From NCBI GenBank assembly GCA_016871855.1, contig VHBQ01000024.1, positions 1-41,953 of the forward strand: a stretch of DNA of 41,953 bases, written 5' to 3'. Source of the stretch: Gemmatimonadota bacterium. Its GTDB lineage: Bacteria > Gemmatimonadota > Gemmatimonadetes > Gemmatimonadales > Gemmatimonadaceae. The translations under genes were made by a program, and so were the position numbers. Shown here one piece after another: positions 7,725 to 15,661 of the stretch. How positions within the stretch are numbered: position 1 is the stretch's first letter; each line of letters starts with the position of its first letter. Under the pieces are notes generated by a model, which worked only from the letters and a program-made list of their open reading frames with translations, did no database searches and had not been told where the DNA came from.

Positions 7725-8620
7725 GCGACGCCATCGCCCTCAAGCACGTGGCCTACCGCCCCGCCAAGGAGTTCGCCATCCGCGACCTCTCGATGACGGT
7801 CCCCACGGGAGCCATCTACGGCTTCCTCGGACCGAACGGCTCGGGCAAGACCACCACGATCAAGCTCCTCCTCGGCATGCTGGAAGCCGCGCGGGGCGTC
7901 ATCGAAGTGCTCGGCCACACGATTCCGCAGGGCGCGCCGCAGGCGCTCGCCCGCATCGGCTACGTCCCCGAGCGGCTGCACCTCTACGGCTCGCTCACCG
8001 TGGGCGAGATCATGGACTACCACCGGGCGTTCTACGCCACGTGGGATGCGGGCCGCGCCGCCGAGCTTCGCGGCCAGTTCTCCCTGCGAACAGAACAGAA
8101 GATCGAACGCCTCTCCAAGGGCGAGTCGGGCAAGCTGATGATGCTGCTCGCGCTGGCCACCCAGCCCGAGTTGCTGGTGCTCGACGAGCCGACCGACGGC
8201 CTCGACCCCGTGGTGCGGCGCGACGTGCTCGCCGCGCTCGTCGAGTACGTCTCGGCGCGCAATGCCACGGTGCTCGTGAGCAGCCACCTCGTGCATGAGC
8301 AGGAGCGCATCTGCGACTGGGTGGGAGTGATGGACGACGGCGCGCTCGTCGCCGAGATGCCGATGCACACGTTCCGCAGCGGGATCAAGCGTCTGCGCGT
8401 GAGCGGCGCGCCGCCTGTCGTCCCCGCGGCGCCGTTCACGATCCTCGGCCGCACGGTGACCGCCGGCGCCGAGAAGGAATGGGGCGTGCGCGGCTGGCAG
8501 CCGGAGATGGCGGCCTGGTTCACGGCGCAGGGCGCGACCCTGCGCGAGGTCATCGACCTGGATCTTGAAGAGAGCTTCGTGGAGCTGCTCAGTACCGCGC
8601 GCTCGGGAGGGACGGCCTGA
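7721..8620 (+). CDS. ABC transporter ATP-binding protein
   Basis: A 299-residue ATPase with Walker A GPNGSGKTTT (about residue 39), signature LSKGESGK, Walker B LLVLDEPTDGLDP and a switch histidine in SSHLVHEQ. The LSKG form of the signature is usual for ABC-2 type ATPases linked to YtrA-like regulators. The last 80 residues form an extra C-terminal domain. It is second in a five-gene operon; it overlaps the regulator by 4 bases and the permease by 1. It probably energises the 8620-9282 permease. Export, resistance or envelope maintenance are all possible, and no substrate can be read from the sequence. Confidence 0.92.
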   Translation: MSDAIALKHVAYRPAKEFAIRDLSMTVPTGAIYGFLGPNGSGKTTTIKLLLGMLEAARGVIEVLGHTIPQGAPQALARIGYVPERLHLYGSLTVGEIMDYHRAFYATWDAGRAAELRGQFSLRTEQKIERLSKGESGKLMMLLALATQPELLVLDEPTDGLDPVVRRDVLAALVEYVSARNATVLVSSHLVHEQERICDWVGVMDDGALVAEMPMHTFRSGIKRLRVSGAPPVVPAAPFTILGRTVTAGAEKEWGVRGWQPEMAAWFTAQGATLREVIDLDLEESFVELLSTARSGGTA

Positions 8621-9282
8621 TGTTCCGCGCTGTGCTTAACACCCAATGGAAGTGGTCGCGGCCAATCGTGCTGCTCGCCGTGCTCGTTGCCGGGTACATC
8701 CCCATCAGCGCGCTGCGCGCGATGCCGTACAAGTCGGTGGACACGTACTACATCCCGTCGCTCTACCAAGGGATCATCGGCGCGAGCATTCACTACCAGT
8801 TGCTCGCCCTCGCCGTCGCCGTCGTGGTGGCCATCGCGTCGTGGCAGGCCGATGCGCATCGCCAGCACGTGTACGCGCTGTCGCTCCCGCTTCCGCGCTG
8901 GCGCTTCGTGCTGCTGCGCTTCGGCGCGGGTGCCGCGCTCCTCGGCGCGGTCGCCGTGGCGGTGGGGCTGTTCGGCGGGATCGCCGCGGCCATCGCGCCG
9001 CTGCCGGCGATGCTGCACGCCTATCCGGTGGGCCTCGCCGTGCGCTTCTGGCTCGGCGCGCTCGTGCCGTTCGCGATGATCTTCGCCCTGTTGGCCAGCG
9101 ACCCCAAGCGGGTGCGGATCATCGTCGCGGCGATCGCCACGATCGTCGCGGTGGACCTGCTCCTCGCCTCCGTCGGAACGACCGACAAGCCGTTGGTCCT
9201 CGGGTGGATTCTCGATGGCGTCTATGCGGGCAGTGGCCCGTTGGCCGCCTTCCTCAACCGGTGGATGCTGGTTGATGTCTAG
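8620..9282 (+). CDS. ABC transporter permease-like membrane protein
   Basis: A 220-residue integral membrane protein with about six hydrophobic segments, including PIVLLAVLVAGYIPISAL, LLALAVAVVVAIASW, LLGAVAVAVGLFGGIAAAI, FWLGALVPFAMIFALL and IIVAAIATIVAVDLLLA. Size and position suit a half-size ABC-2 type permease. The start overlaps the ATPase stop (TGATG). Its 3' end overlaps the next gene by 8 bases, so expression is coupled. Sequence similarity to a named family is not clear to me; the assignment rests on topology and context. Confidence 0.75.
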   Translation: MFRAVLNTQWKWSRPIVLLAVLVAGYIPISALRAMPYKSVDTYYIPSLYQGIIGASIHYQLLALAVAVVVAIASWQADAHRQHVYALSLPLPRWRFVLLRFGAGAALLGAVAVAVGLFGGIAAAIAPLPAMLHAYPVGLAVRFWLGALVPFAMIFALLASDPKRVRIIVAAIATIVAVDLLLASVGTTDKPLVLGWILDGVYAGSGPLAAFLNRWMLVDV

Positions 9283-10477
9283 TCCTCCGCCGCTGCCCAC
9301 GGTCGTGCGGCGCACGGCGCTGTGGTTTGCGCTGGCCGCCGGCGTGCCGTTGTCGGCGCAGTCGCCCGATGCAACGGTGGCGCGTCAGCAAGCGCTGCGC
9401 GCGCGCGCCGACTCGCTGAAGCAGCGCATTGACTCGCTCGCCGCCGCCGCGAACGAGACGGGGCTCGACACGGCCGTTGTGGTGCGGGGGCTTCGCCTTC
9501 GCACCGGCGCGGCGCTGGCCAGCGACGCCGCAGCGGCGCTCGAAGACGCGCTGACAAAGGCCGCCGCCGTCGTCGGTGAGGAAACGGACTCCCTTGCCCC
9601 GCGCCTCGCGCTGACCCTGCGCGAGCGGCGTACGTCGGTGCGTGAATCGTACTCGCCAATCACTGGCTTCTCGGTGCAGCCGACGAAGGAGCGAGTGACG
9701 GGTTACGTGTTTGACGGGATGTACGACGGCCGCGACATTCCCGGCGCGTCGCTCGCCCATCCGTTGAGTCAGAGCGACCTCGCCAAGAGCATGCTCTGGG
9801 AGTTCGAGCGCGCGGTCGCACGCCACCTTCCTGTGGCACTGGGCGCGTGGCTCGCTTCCCGGGTGCCGCTTGCCGCAGCGCCGAAGGACTTGAACGCGTC
9901 CGTGTATCGCATGCTCGCCACGGATCCCGCCGCGGTGGTGCGGAAGTGCGCCGCCGGCGACCGCGCCGCATGCCGACTCGGCTTCGCGCTCGATTCCCTC
10001 CCCACGAATCGCATCGCCGCGTGGTACGACCAGTCCGACCTCCCATCGCTTGCCGCGAATGCGGGAGACGGAGGCCAGCGCTCGTGGATGGCCCAGCGCA
10101 CCTCGCGCGACGAGCAGAGCGCCTGCATTGAGCGGGCCCAGCTCGACGTCTGCCGGGCGATGCTCTCGTTGCTTCCCGCCGACGCCTTCCGGATTCCGAT
10201 GCCCGCTGCGGCGCGCGAGTCGCTGATGCGCCTCACGCTCTCGACCGGTGGCCCTCAGGCCATTTCGCGCCTGCGCGAAACGCGCGATTCGACCGTCGCC
10301 GGTCAGCTCGCCACCGCAGCCGGTGTGCCGGCAGACACTCTCATCGATCGCTGGGTCCGCCAGGTGATCGCGGCGCGCCCGTCGTCGCCGCTGCCGAATG
10401 CTACGTTTGCCCTCGCCAGTCTCGCCTGCATCGCGCTCTGCGCCGCGTGGGCCGTCCGGGGGAAGCCATGGAACTGA
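9275..10477 (+). CDS. Membrane-anchored exported protein of unknown function (paralogue 1)
   Basis: A 400-residue protein not assigned to a known family. It has an N-terminal signal segment (TALWFALAAGVPLSAQ), then a probable coiled coil (QALRARADSLKQRIDSLAAAANE), a mixed central region and a C-terminal membrane helix (ATFALASLACIALCAAWAV) with a short basic tail. A cysteine cluster KCAAGDRAACR lies near residue 230, and GVPADTLIDRWV lies close to the C-terminal helix. The same features recur in the next gene, so the two look like diverged tandem duplicates. The ATG at 9275 lies inside the permease 3' end, favouring translational coupling. It may form an extracytoplasmic part of the transporter; that is inference only. 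Confidence 0.72.
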   Translation: MSSPPPLPTVVRRTALWFALAAGVPLSAQSPDATVARQQALRARADSLKQRIDSLAAAANETGLDTAVVVRGLRLRTGAALASDAAAALEDALTKAAAVVGEETDSLAPRLALTLRERRTSVRESYSPITGFSVQPTKERVTGYVFDGMYDGRDIPGASLAHPLSQSDLAKSMLWEFERAVARHLPVALGAWLASRVPLAAAPKDLNASVYRMLATDPAAVVRKCAAGDRAACRLGFALDSLPTNRIAAWYDQSDLPSLAANAGDGGQRSWMAQRTSRDEQSACIERAQLDVCRAMLSLLPADAFRIPMPAAARESLMRLTLSTGGPQAISRLRETRDSTVAGQLATAAGVPADTLIDRWVRQVIAARPSSPLPNATFALASLACIALCAAWAVRGKPWN

Positions 10478-11616
10478 CCGTGCGCCGCGCTGCGGCCATC
10501 GCCATGGGGGCATTCGCGCTGCTCGTCGTGGCGCGGCCGCCGCGTCCCACCGGATTGTCCGCCGAACAAGTGAGCGCGCGTTACCGCTCGCGCGTGGACG
10601 AGGCGCGTCAGCAGTTGAGCCAGACGCGCGATACGCTGCGGCTGCTCGAATACACCGCCTGGTCGCGGCAGCTGCGCGACTCGGTGGGCCGAGCACTCCG
10701 TCAGCAGTCCGGCACCACGCTCGACCGCGTCTTCGCCGACGCCCGCGTGCCGGCGGCCGTGCGCGGGCACGTCGAGCAGGTCTACGCGACGACGCGGGCC
10801 CGAATGTCGCACCGCGCGCTCGCGCTGCCGCTGGTCATTGTCGTGGATACCGCGCAGTCGTACCGGTTCGGCACCGTGCTTTGGGTTGAGCGTCCGCAGG
10901 ACCCCACGCCCTCCTGCGCGACGGTCGTTCGCGCCCGGGTCACGCCTGCGGCCCTCACGGACGAGCGCCGCATGGCGCGCGAATTGCGGCGCTCGATCCC
11001 GGCGAGTTTCCCGCAGCCCCGCCACTTCGGGCTCTGCGGATTCTCGGGGGCGTTTGGCCCGCCCTCCGCCGCCGTCCGGCAATGGCTGCACGAGCGCGAG
11101 TACCGGCCGGTGGCCGGCGGATACGATGTCTCCGCCATTCCCCGTCCGCCGCTGCGGCTGCGCGACGAGGTCGTGCCGTACTTCAACTCCCAGCGCAACT
11201 CGGCGATGGCGCTGGATCTTCGCGCCTGCGTCGCCGGGCGCGCCGAGCACTGCCTCGACGCCATCGCGCCACCAGCTGAGCGCCCCCTGGGCGGCATTGA
11301 TGACGCGGCGTCGGACTACCGCTGGTACAGCTGGTGGTGGCGGGGATCCCCGGACGTAATGAACGCCGTCGCGTTGAGCCTCGGCCCGGAGCGCTTCCGC
11401 GCACTGTGGCGCGCCGAGGAGCCGGTGCCCGATGCGTACCGCCGGCTGAGTGGCGTCCCCATCGATACGCTCGCGCGTCGCGTGCTGGTCGGCGCCGCGC
11501 CGCCGGTGCGCGTGGGCGCGCCGCTCCTCGCCAAGGACTTCGTCCTGCCGCTGTTGATCGCCGGCGGGCTCGCCGGTCTCGCGCTGCTCTCGCATCCGCG
11601 TCGGCGCCGCGCGTAG
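10468..11616 (+). CDS. Membrane-anchored exported protein of unknown function (paralogue 2)
   Basis: A 382-residue protein with an N-terminal membrane segment (AAAIAMGAFALLVVA), a helical stretch rich in Arg/Gln (SRVDEARQQLSQTRDTLRLLE), a central domain and a C-terminal helix (FVLPLLIAGGLAGLALL) before RRRRA. It shares with the preceding protein a cysteine pair (RACVAGRAEHC compared with KCAAGDRAAC), the motif GVPxDTL before the last helix, and the overall layout. It overlaps the upstream gene by 10 bases and closes the five-gene operon. No catalytic motif is recognised. The DYRWYSWWWRG segment is unusually tryptophan-rich and has no counterpart that I can see in paralogue 1. Confidence 0.72.
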   Translation: MELTVRRAAAIAMGAFALLVVARPPRPTGLSAEQVSARYRSRVDEARQQLSQTRDTLRLLEYTAWSRQLRDSVGRALRQQSGTTLDRVFADARVPAAVRGHVEQVYATTRARMSHRALALPLVIVVDTAQSYRFGTVLWVERPQDPTPSCATVVRARVTPAALTDERRMARELRRSIPASFPQPRHFGLCGFSGAFGPPSAAVRQWLHEREYRPVAGGYDVSAIPRPPLRLRDEVVPYFNSQRNSAMALDLRACVAGRAEHCLDAIAPPAERPLGGIDDAASDYRWYSWWWRGSPDVMNAVALSLGPERFRALWRAEEPVPDAYRRLSGVPIDTLARRVLVGAAPPVRVGAPLLAKDFVLPLLIAGGLAGLALLSHPRRRRA

Positions 11617-11692
11617 CCGGGCGGCCCCACGGCCGATGGCGGGACGCCAATTTCGGTGATATTCTGCGGGACCTCCAACCTAGGGTCCCCCC

Positions 11693-12394
11693 ATGCCCCC
11701 CGCGCCTGCGTTGTCCCGCCGACGCTCGTTCCTTGGCCGCCTCGCCGCCAGCGTCGCCGCCGCTGGCGCCGCGATCGCCGGCACCGCCGAGCCCCTCCAC
11801 GCGCTGACGCGCCGCGAGGATTTCACCCCGGCGCGTCACCCGCAGGATGACTGGCTCGACCAGATCCCGGGCAAGCATCGGATGTTCTTCGACGCCATCA
11901 CGCCGAACGGCGCCGCCGAGGCGCTCACGTTCGCCAACAACTACGCCTTGGCCAACAAGCTCGGCTACGGACTTGGGGACGCCGACCTGGCCCTCGTGCT
12001 CTGCTATCGCCACTGGGCCACGCCGTTCGCGTTCAATGACGCCGTCTGGGCCAAGTATGGCCCGACGTGGGCGAAGTTCATGAAGTTCAACGACCCGGAG
12101 ACCGGCGCGCCGCCGGTGCGCAACGTCTGGAACGCGAAGAAACTCCCCGGGCAGCAGCCCAACCGTGGGTTCACCGTGGAGGCCGCCGTGGCGCGCGGCT
12201 TCCAGTTCGCGGTCTGCGACCTTGCGACGCACGCCTTCGCCGGGATCGTCGCCACCTCGGGCGGCCCGTCGGCCGACGAGATCTACGCCGAACTGAAGCG
12301 CAGCACGCTCGGCAACGCGCACTTCGCCGCGGCGGGGATCGTGGCGGTGGGGCGGGCGCAGGAGCGGGGCTACTCCTTCAGCTACATCGGGTAG
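11693..12394 (+). CDS. Tat-exported DsrE-like protein (paralogue 1)
   Basis: A 233-residue protein with a twin-arginine signal (RRRSFLGRLAAS, about residues 9-20) and a DsrE/F-like domain. The domain is suggested by GDADLALVLCYRHWATPFAFNDAVWAKYG and the C-terminal FQFAVCDLATHAFAG and NAHFAAAGIVAVGRAQERGYSFSY. Intracellular DsrE proteins carry persulfide sulfur; this one is folded before export and acts in the periplasm. Its partner gene at 12540 shares PGKHRxFxDA and the same C-terminal plan. There is no strong ribosome-binding site, and an extended -10-like TGATATTCT lies near 11657. Redox role and partner are unknown; the DsrE assignment is from pattern, not search. Confidence 0.68.
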   Translation: MPPAPALSRRRSFLGRLAASVAAAGAAIAGTAEPLHALTRREDFTPARHPQDDWLDQIPGKHRMFFDAITPNGAAEALTFANNYALANKLGYGLGDADLALVLCYRHWATPFAFNDAVWAKYGPTWAKFMKFNDPETGAPPVRNVWNAKKLPGQQPNRGFTVEAAVARGFQFAVCDLATHAFAGIVATSGGPSADEIYAELKRSTLGNAHFAAAGIVAVGRAQERGYSFSYIG

Positions 12395-12403
12395 ACCCAC
12401 GGC

Positions 12404-12538
12404 GATGACGAAGCGGAGTTCGGATGGGAATTTCGATGTCGGATGACGATGGGGACTGGAATTCGACAACGACATCGTCAATCCGTATCCTCATCCTGAT
12501 CAGAATCGAAATCCGAACTCCTATTCCTCATCGTCTCC
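12404..12538. repeat. Long imperfect foldback between the DsrE-like genes
   Basis: Arms at about 12404-12437 and 12505-12538 share GGAGTTCGGAT and TTCGAT in inverted orientation. A second inner pair (GATGACGAT with ATCGTCAATC) nests inside. The right arm ends one base before the ATG of the next gene, where a ribosome-binding site would be expected and none is seen. The 17-mer CGAAGCGGAGTTCGGAT in the left arm recurs at the end of the gene at 31507-32103. Confidence 0.75.
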
Positions 12539-12539
12539 T

Positions 12540-13241
12540 ATGCGCCGCCGCACCTTTGTCGCCACAGCTTCCCTGAGCGCCACGGCCTTCGCCGCGCCCG
12601 CCGCCGCGCCTGCCGCCGCGCCTGCCGCCGCGCCTGCCCAAGGCCCCGCGTCTCCGGCCCAGAACGCGCGTCGCATCCCCCGCTACCGACAGGACGCCTG
12701 GTTCGACGCGCTCCCCGGCAAGCATCGGCTCTTCATTGACGCCACGAGCATCGCCGAAGCGGCGTCGGCGACCGGATTCGCGTGGAACTTCCTGCGCAGC
12801 AGCCAGACGGGGTACAACCTGAAGGATGCCGACCAGGCGGTGGTCATCTGCCTGCGTCACGACGCCGCGGATGTGGCCGTCTCCAACGCTGTGTGGCGCA
12901 AGCACCAAGTGCTGCGGGACCTCGAGTACAAGCACCCGGACAGCGCCAAGCTGGTGAGAGGCGGCAATGTCTTCCGCCCCGGTTCCGCGGACCCCAAGTC
13001 GGTGGAGGACCCGTTCACGCTCGACGGGCTCGCGCGGCGCGGCGTGCACTACGCCATCTGCGGGATGGCCACGCGCTACCTGGCCGGGATGATCGCCGGC
13101 GAAAAGGCGACCCCCGACCGCATCGAGGAGATCATGGACGAACTGGTGAAGTCCATGCCGGCCAATGCGCACGTGATGGCCTCCGGCATTCTCGCCGCGC
13201 AGCGCGCTGGGGAGTACGGGTACACGGTGGTGCGCGCGTAG
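12540..13241 (+). CDS. Tat-exported DsrE-like protein (paralogue 2)
   Basis: A 233-residue paralogue of the preceding gene. The Tat signal is MRRRTFVATASL. A low-complexity linker (AAPAAAPAAAPA, encoded by a 12-base tandem repeat at about 12600-12640) precedes WFDALPGKHRLFIDA. The DsrE-like body has DADQAVVICLRHDAADVAVSNAVWRKH and GVHYAICGMATRYLAGM. Each paralogue has a cysteine in the VxCxRH and (V/I)C segments, which could be redox-active. The start codon touches the right arm of a long foldback, so translation could be structure-dependent. It converges on the hydrolase gene; a 16-bp hairpin separates them. Confidence 0.68.
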   Translation: MRRRTFVATASLSATAFAAPAAAPAAAPAAAPAQGPASPAQNARRIPRYRQDAWFDALPGKHRLFIDATSIAEAASATGFAWNFLRSSQTGYNLKDADQAVVICLRHDAADVAVSNAVWRKHQVLRDLEYKHPDSAKLVRGGNVFRPGSADPKSVEDPFTLDGLARRGVHYAICGMATRYLAGMIAGEKATPDRIEEIMDELVKSMPANAHVMASGILAAQRAGEYGYTVVRA

Positions 13242-13303
13242 GCGCGCCTCCAGCGCTGCATCGCGCTGCACTCTGTCGGGCGACACGCGGAGCCTCGACG
13301 CGA

Positions 13304-13341
13304 CGATGGGCCCCGGCGCTGGAACGCGCCGGGGCCCATCG
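13304..13341. terminator. 16-bp perfect hairpin between convergent genes
   Basis: CGATGGGCCCCGGCGC (13304-13319) pairs perfectly with its inverse at 13326-13341 around a 6-base loop. It lies between two convergent stop codons. There is no T-run on either side, so it is a probable bidirectional attenuating hairpin rather than a canonical terminator. The 12-bp palindrome GATTCCGGAATC follows at 13348-13359, then GAATCGCGATCC-like repeats up to the hydrolase stop. Confidence 0.65.
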
Positions 13342-13397
13342 CTAATCGGATTCCGGAATCGCGATCCTGAATCGCAATCCTCGGTCCAAATCCTCAA

Positions 13398-15368
13398 TCA
13401 AGGCACCACCGCCCGCTTCACCACCGTAACCGTCAACGTAGACGGGTACTTCTCCGAATGGTGAATCACGTTGTTCGCCGTCACCGGCTGCGTCTCGTCC
13501 CAATTGTTCCCGCCGGTGTTCAGGTTCCGGTCGAAGCGCGGGAAGTTCGATGACGAGACTTCAATGCGCAGTCGGTGTCCCGGCTTGAAGTAGTTCGCCG
13601 TGTTCAACGGCTGCAGGGTGACCTTGTACACCTTGTCCTTCTCCATCCAGACCGGCGGCTTGTCGTACCCCTCGCGCCAGCGCATCCGCTGGATGCTCTC
13701 GTCAAGGTTGTACGCTCGGCCGTCGGGATACACGTCGAGAATCTTCACAGTGAAGTCGGTGTCCTTGGCGTCGGACGAGACGTAGAGCGTGGGCGTGATG
13801 GGCCCGCTCAGCTCCATCCCGTCAGCGAACGGCTCCGAGGTGTAGACCAGCACGTCGGGGCGCATCTCCGTCTTCTGCGACTGGTCGAAGGCCCCGGCCT
13901 GCACGGCGTTCCCTTGGCAGCAGACGTTGCCGCCGAGCGACATCACCGGGTTGCGCGGATCATAGGCAAACCGGTCCGGGACGTCCTTCTTCGGCGCCTT
14001 CGACGTCAGGACGCCGTCGCCCTTCGCCGTGTTGGCGTTGCCATTTGATCCGAGATAGAACGTCATCGGCTGGGCGTCCTTGGGCGGCCAGACGTCCGAC
14101 GTGCGCCACTCATTACTGCCCATCACGTAGTAGCGGACCTTGGGCACGGTGTCCATCGGCGTCAGCCCTTCGTTCTTCAGGAACTGGTCGAAGAAGTCGA
14201 AGACGAGCTTCTGGTAGCCATACCGCGCGTCGCCCATGTCGCGCTCGCCGACCACGGTGCGCTCCGTGGCGCGCGTGAATGAGCAGTGCGCCACCGGCGC
14301 GATCACCATCCACTGCTGGTCCTTCGCCTTCCCCTGCGCGGTGCGCCGCACGTGGTTGTACATCACGACGTTTGGCCCCACCGACACGTCGTACCACGAC
14401 ATGAACCACAGCCCGGGGATGTTGATGGGCATGTTGTCGTGCCAGAGCCCGCCCCGGTACCAGGCCGGGTCGTTCGGCGCACGCTTCATCATCGCGCCAC
14501 CCGTGGGGACAGGCATCGAGTCGGCGAAGATCCCATTCGGGCCGCCCGCCGCCTTGATCAGCTCGATCGTCGGCAGGTGCCAGAACGCCTTGGCCCAGTC
14601 AATCGGCGGCGCGTGCTCGGCGAGGTCAAAGAGCTTCGACGCGGCGATCAACTCCTGCTGCGTCGTGCCGCGCGGGAACATCGGCCGCACCTGGTTCTGC
14701 TCACCGGTCAGCCAACTGATGAACAGCATCTGCACCGCGCCGCCACGGTACCAGTTCCCCTGCTCGTAGTACGGCCCCACGCGCCCCACGCCGGCGCCGA
14801 AGCCCTGCACGTTCATCGCCGCGAAGCCCGGGTTGCCCAGCGACGCCACCGCCGGCTGCCACTCCGCCGTCGACGAGCATCCCGTGGCGCCGACCTTTCC
14901 GTTCGACCACGGCTGCGAGCGCAGGTAGTTCAGCTCGTCGTCGCCGTCGGAGAGCGGCGCGCCGAGGATGTCGTAGTTCCCCTCGGCGAAGAAGTGGCCG
15001 CGCTCCTGCATGTCCACCCACGCGTAGCCGCGCTTGATGGCGTTGAGCACGGTGGTCATGTCGCGCGGCACGCCGTTGTGGATGTCGAACCAGTTGAAGT
15101 TGTACGGCGTGCGCGACCAGATCGCCGGGTACTTCTTCGAGGCGTCCTTCGGATAGTAGATGTCCGTCGCAATGCGGATCCCGTCGCGCATCGGGATCAT
15201 CACCTTGCGCTCGACGACGGCCAGCGACTGCAGTTCGTTCTCGATGGCCCAGCGGCGGGCCTTGACGCTGTCGGGCAGTGGCCCGCCCCGCTGCGCGGCG
15301 GCGGGAACGGCGAGAAGGATCGCGACAGCGCCCAACGCGAGGCGCCGGGCGGCGAAGCTGAACGGCAT
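13398..15368 (-). CDS. Secreted CocE/NonD-type hydrolase (X-Pro dipeptidyl-peptidase S15 family)
   Basis: A 656-residue alpha/beta hydrolase with a Sec signal peptide ([17 protein letters not shown]). It has [15 protein letters not shown] near the N-terminus, a nucleophile region [18 protein letters not shown], and later PVAHCSF, which may carry the catalytic histidine. The C-terminal jelly-roll part includes [21 protein letters not shown] and [16 protein letters not shown], the PepX C-terminal domain. The family cleaves X-Pro dipeptides, ester bonds or acylated beta-lactams. The start at 15368 has GGAG upstream. It lies downstream of susC/susD on the same strand and may work on the imported compound, but a repeat separates them, so co-transcription is uncertain. 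Confidence 0.88.
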   Translation of the reverse strand: MPFSFAARRLALGAVAILLAVPAAAQRGGPLPDSVKARRWAIENELQSLAVVERKVMIPMRDGIRIATDIYYPKDASKKYPAIWSRTPYNFNWFDIHNGVPRDMTTVLNAIKRGYAWVDMQERGHFFAEGNYDILGAPLSDGDDELNYLRSQPWSNGKVGATGCSSTAEWQPAVASLGNPGFAAMNVQGFGAGVGRVGPYYEQGNWYRGGAVQMLFISWLTGEQNQVRPMFPRGTTQQELIAASKLFDLAEHAPPIDWAKAFWHLPTIELIKAAGGPNGIFADSMPVPTGGAMMKRAPNDPAWYRGGLWHDNMPINIPGLWFMSWYDVSVGPNVVMYNHVRRTAQGKAKDQQWMVIAPVAHCSFTRATERTVVGERDMGDARYGYQKLVFDFFDQFLKNEGLTPMDTVPKVRYYVMGSNEWRTSDVWPPKDAQPMTFYLGSNGNANTAKGDGVLTSKAPKKDVPDRFAYDPRNPVMSLGGNVCCQGNAVQAGAFDQSQKTEMRPDVLVYTSEPFADGMELSGPITPTLYVSSDAKDTDFTVKILDVYPDGRAYNLDESIQRMRWREGYDKPPVWMEKDKVYKVTLQPLNTANYFKPGHRLRIEVSSSNFPRFDRNLNTGGNNWDETQPVTANNVIHHSEKYPSTLTVTVVKRAVVP

Positions 15369-15439
15369 AGGCAACTCCGATAGGTGGCGGGTCCAAAGGT
15401 GCCGCTTGGACGCGAGTTGCCGCAACTGCTCACACTGCT

Positions 15440-15600
15440 CAACACGAAGACAGGAAGGTCACGAAGGGCCACGAAGAGGACCACGACTGGGGGAACACCT
15501 CGCGCCACGCCATGATCCGCGTGGCTCGCTGTCGTTAACCAGTTATCTCCCTTCGTGGCCCTTCGTGCCCTTCGTGACTTTGTGGTATCAGTAGCGGACA
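15440..15600 (+). repeat. Nested inverted repeat, copy C
   Basis: Outer arms at about 15443-15476 and 15551-15587 are complementary and built from CACGAAGGG units. The core at 15488-15540 reads TGGGGGAAC, CGCGCCACGC, eight bases, GCGTGGC and TGTCGTTAACC, the same order as the minus strand of copies A and B. The inner stem here is shorter, with GCCACGC pairing GCGTGGC. The right edge GTGGTATCAGT matches the corresponding edge of copy A. It occupies most of the 293-base gap between the hydrolase start and the SusD stop. Confidence 0.85.
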
Positions 15601-15661
15601 AGAAACAGCGGCGGAGGGATCGCCCCCCCCGCCGCCGGTTTCCTGCCCGATCGTGAAGTCC

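Noticed and set aside
8104..8140. ABC signature LSKGESGK in place of LSGGQ as a sign of a degenerate ATPase.
   Set aside because: The LSKG form is common in ABC-2 type ATPases, and Walker A, Walker B and the H-loop are intact.
12598..12645. AAPAAAPAAAPA linker as a frameshift or assembly artefact.
   Set aside because: It is an in-frame 12-base repeat after a Tat signal; Ala/Pro linkers there are common and the downstream frame is intact.
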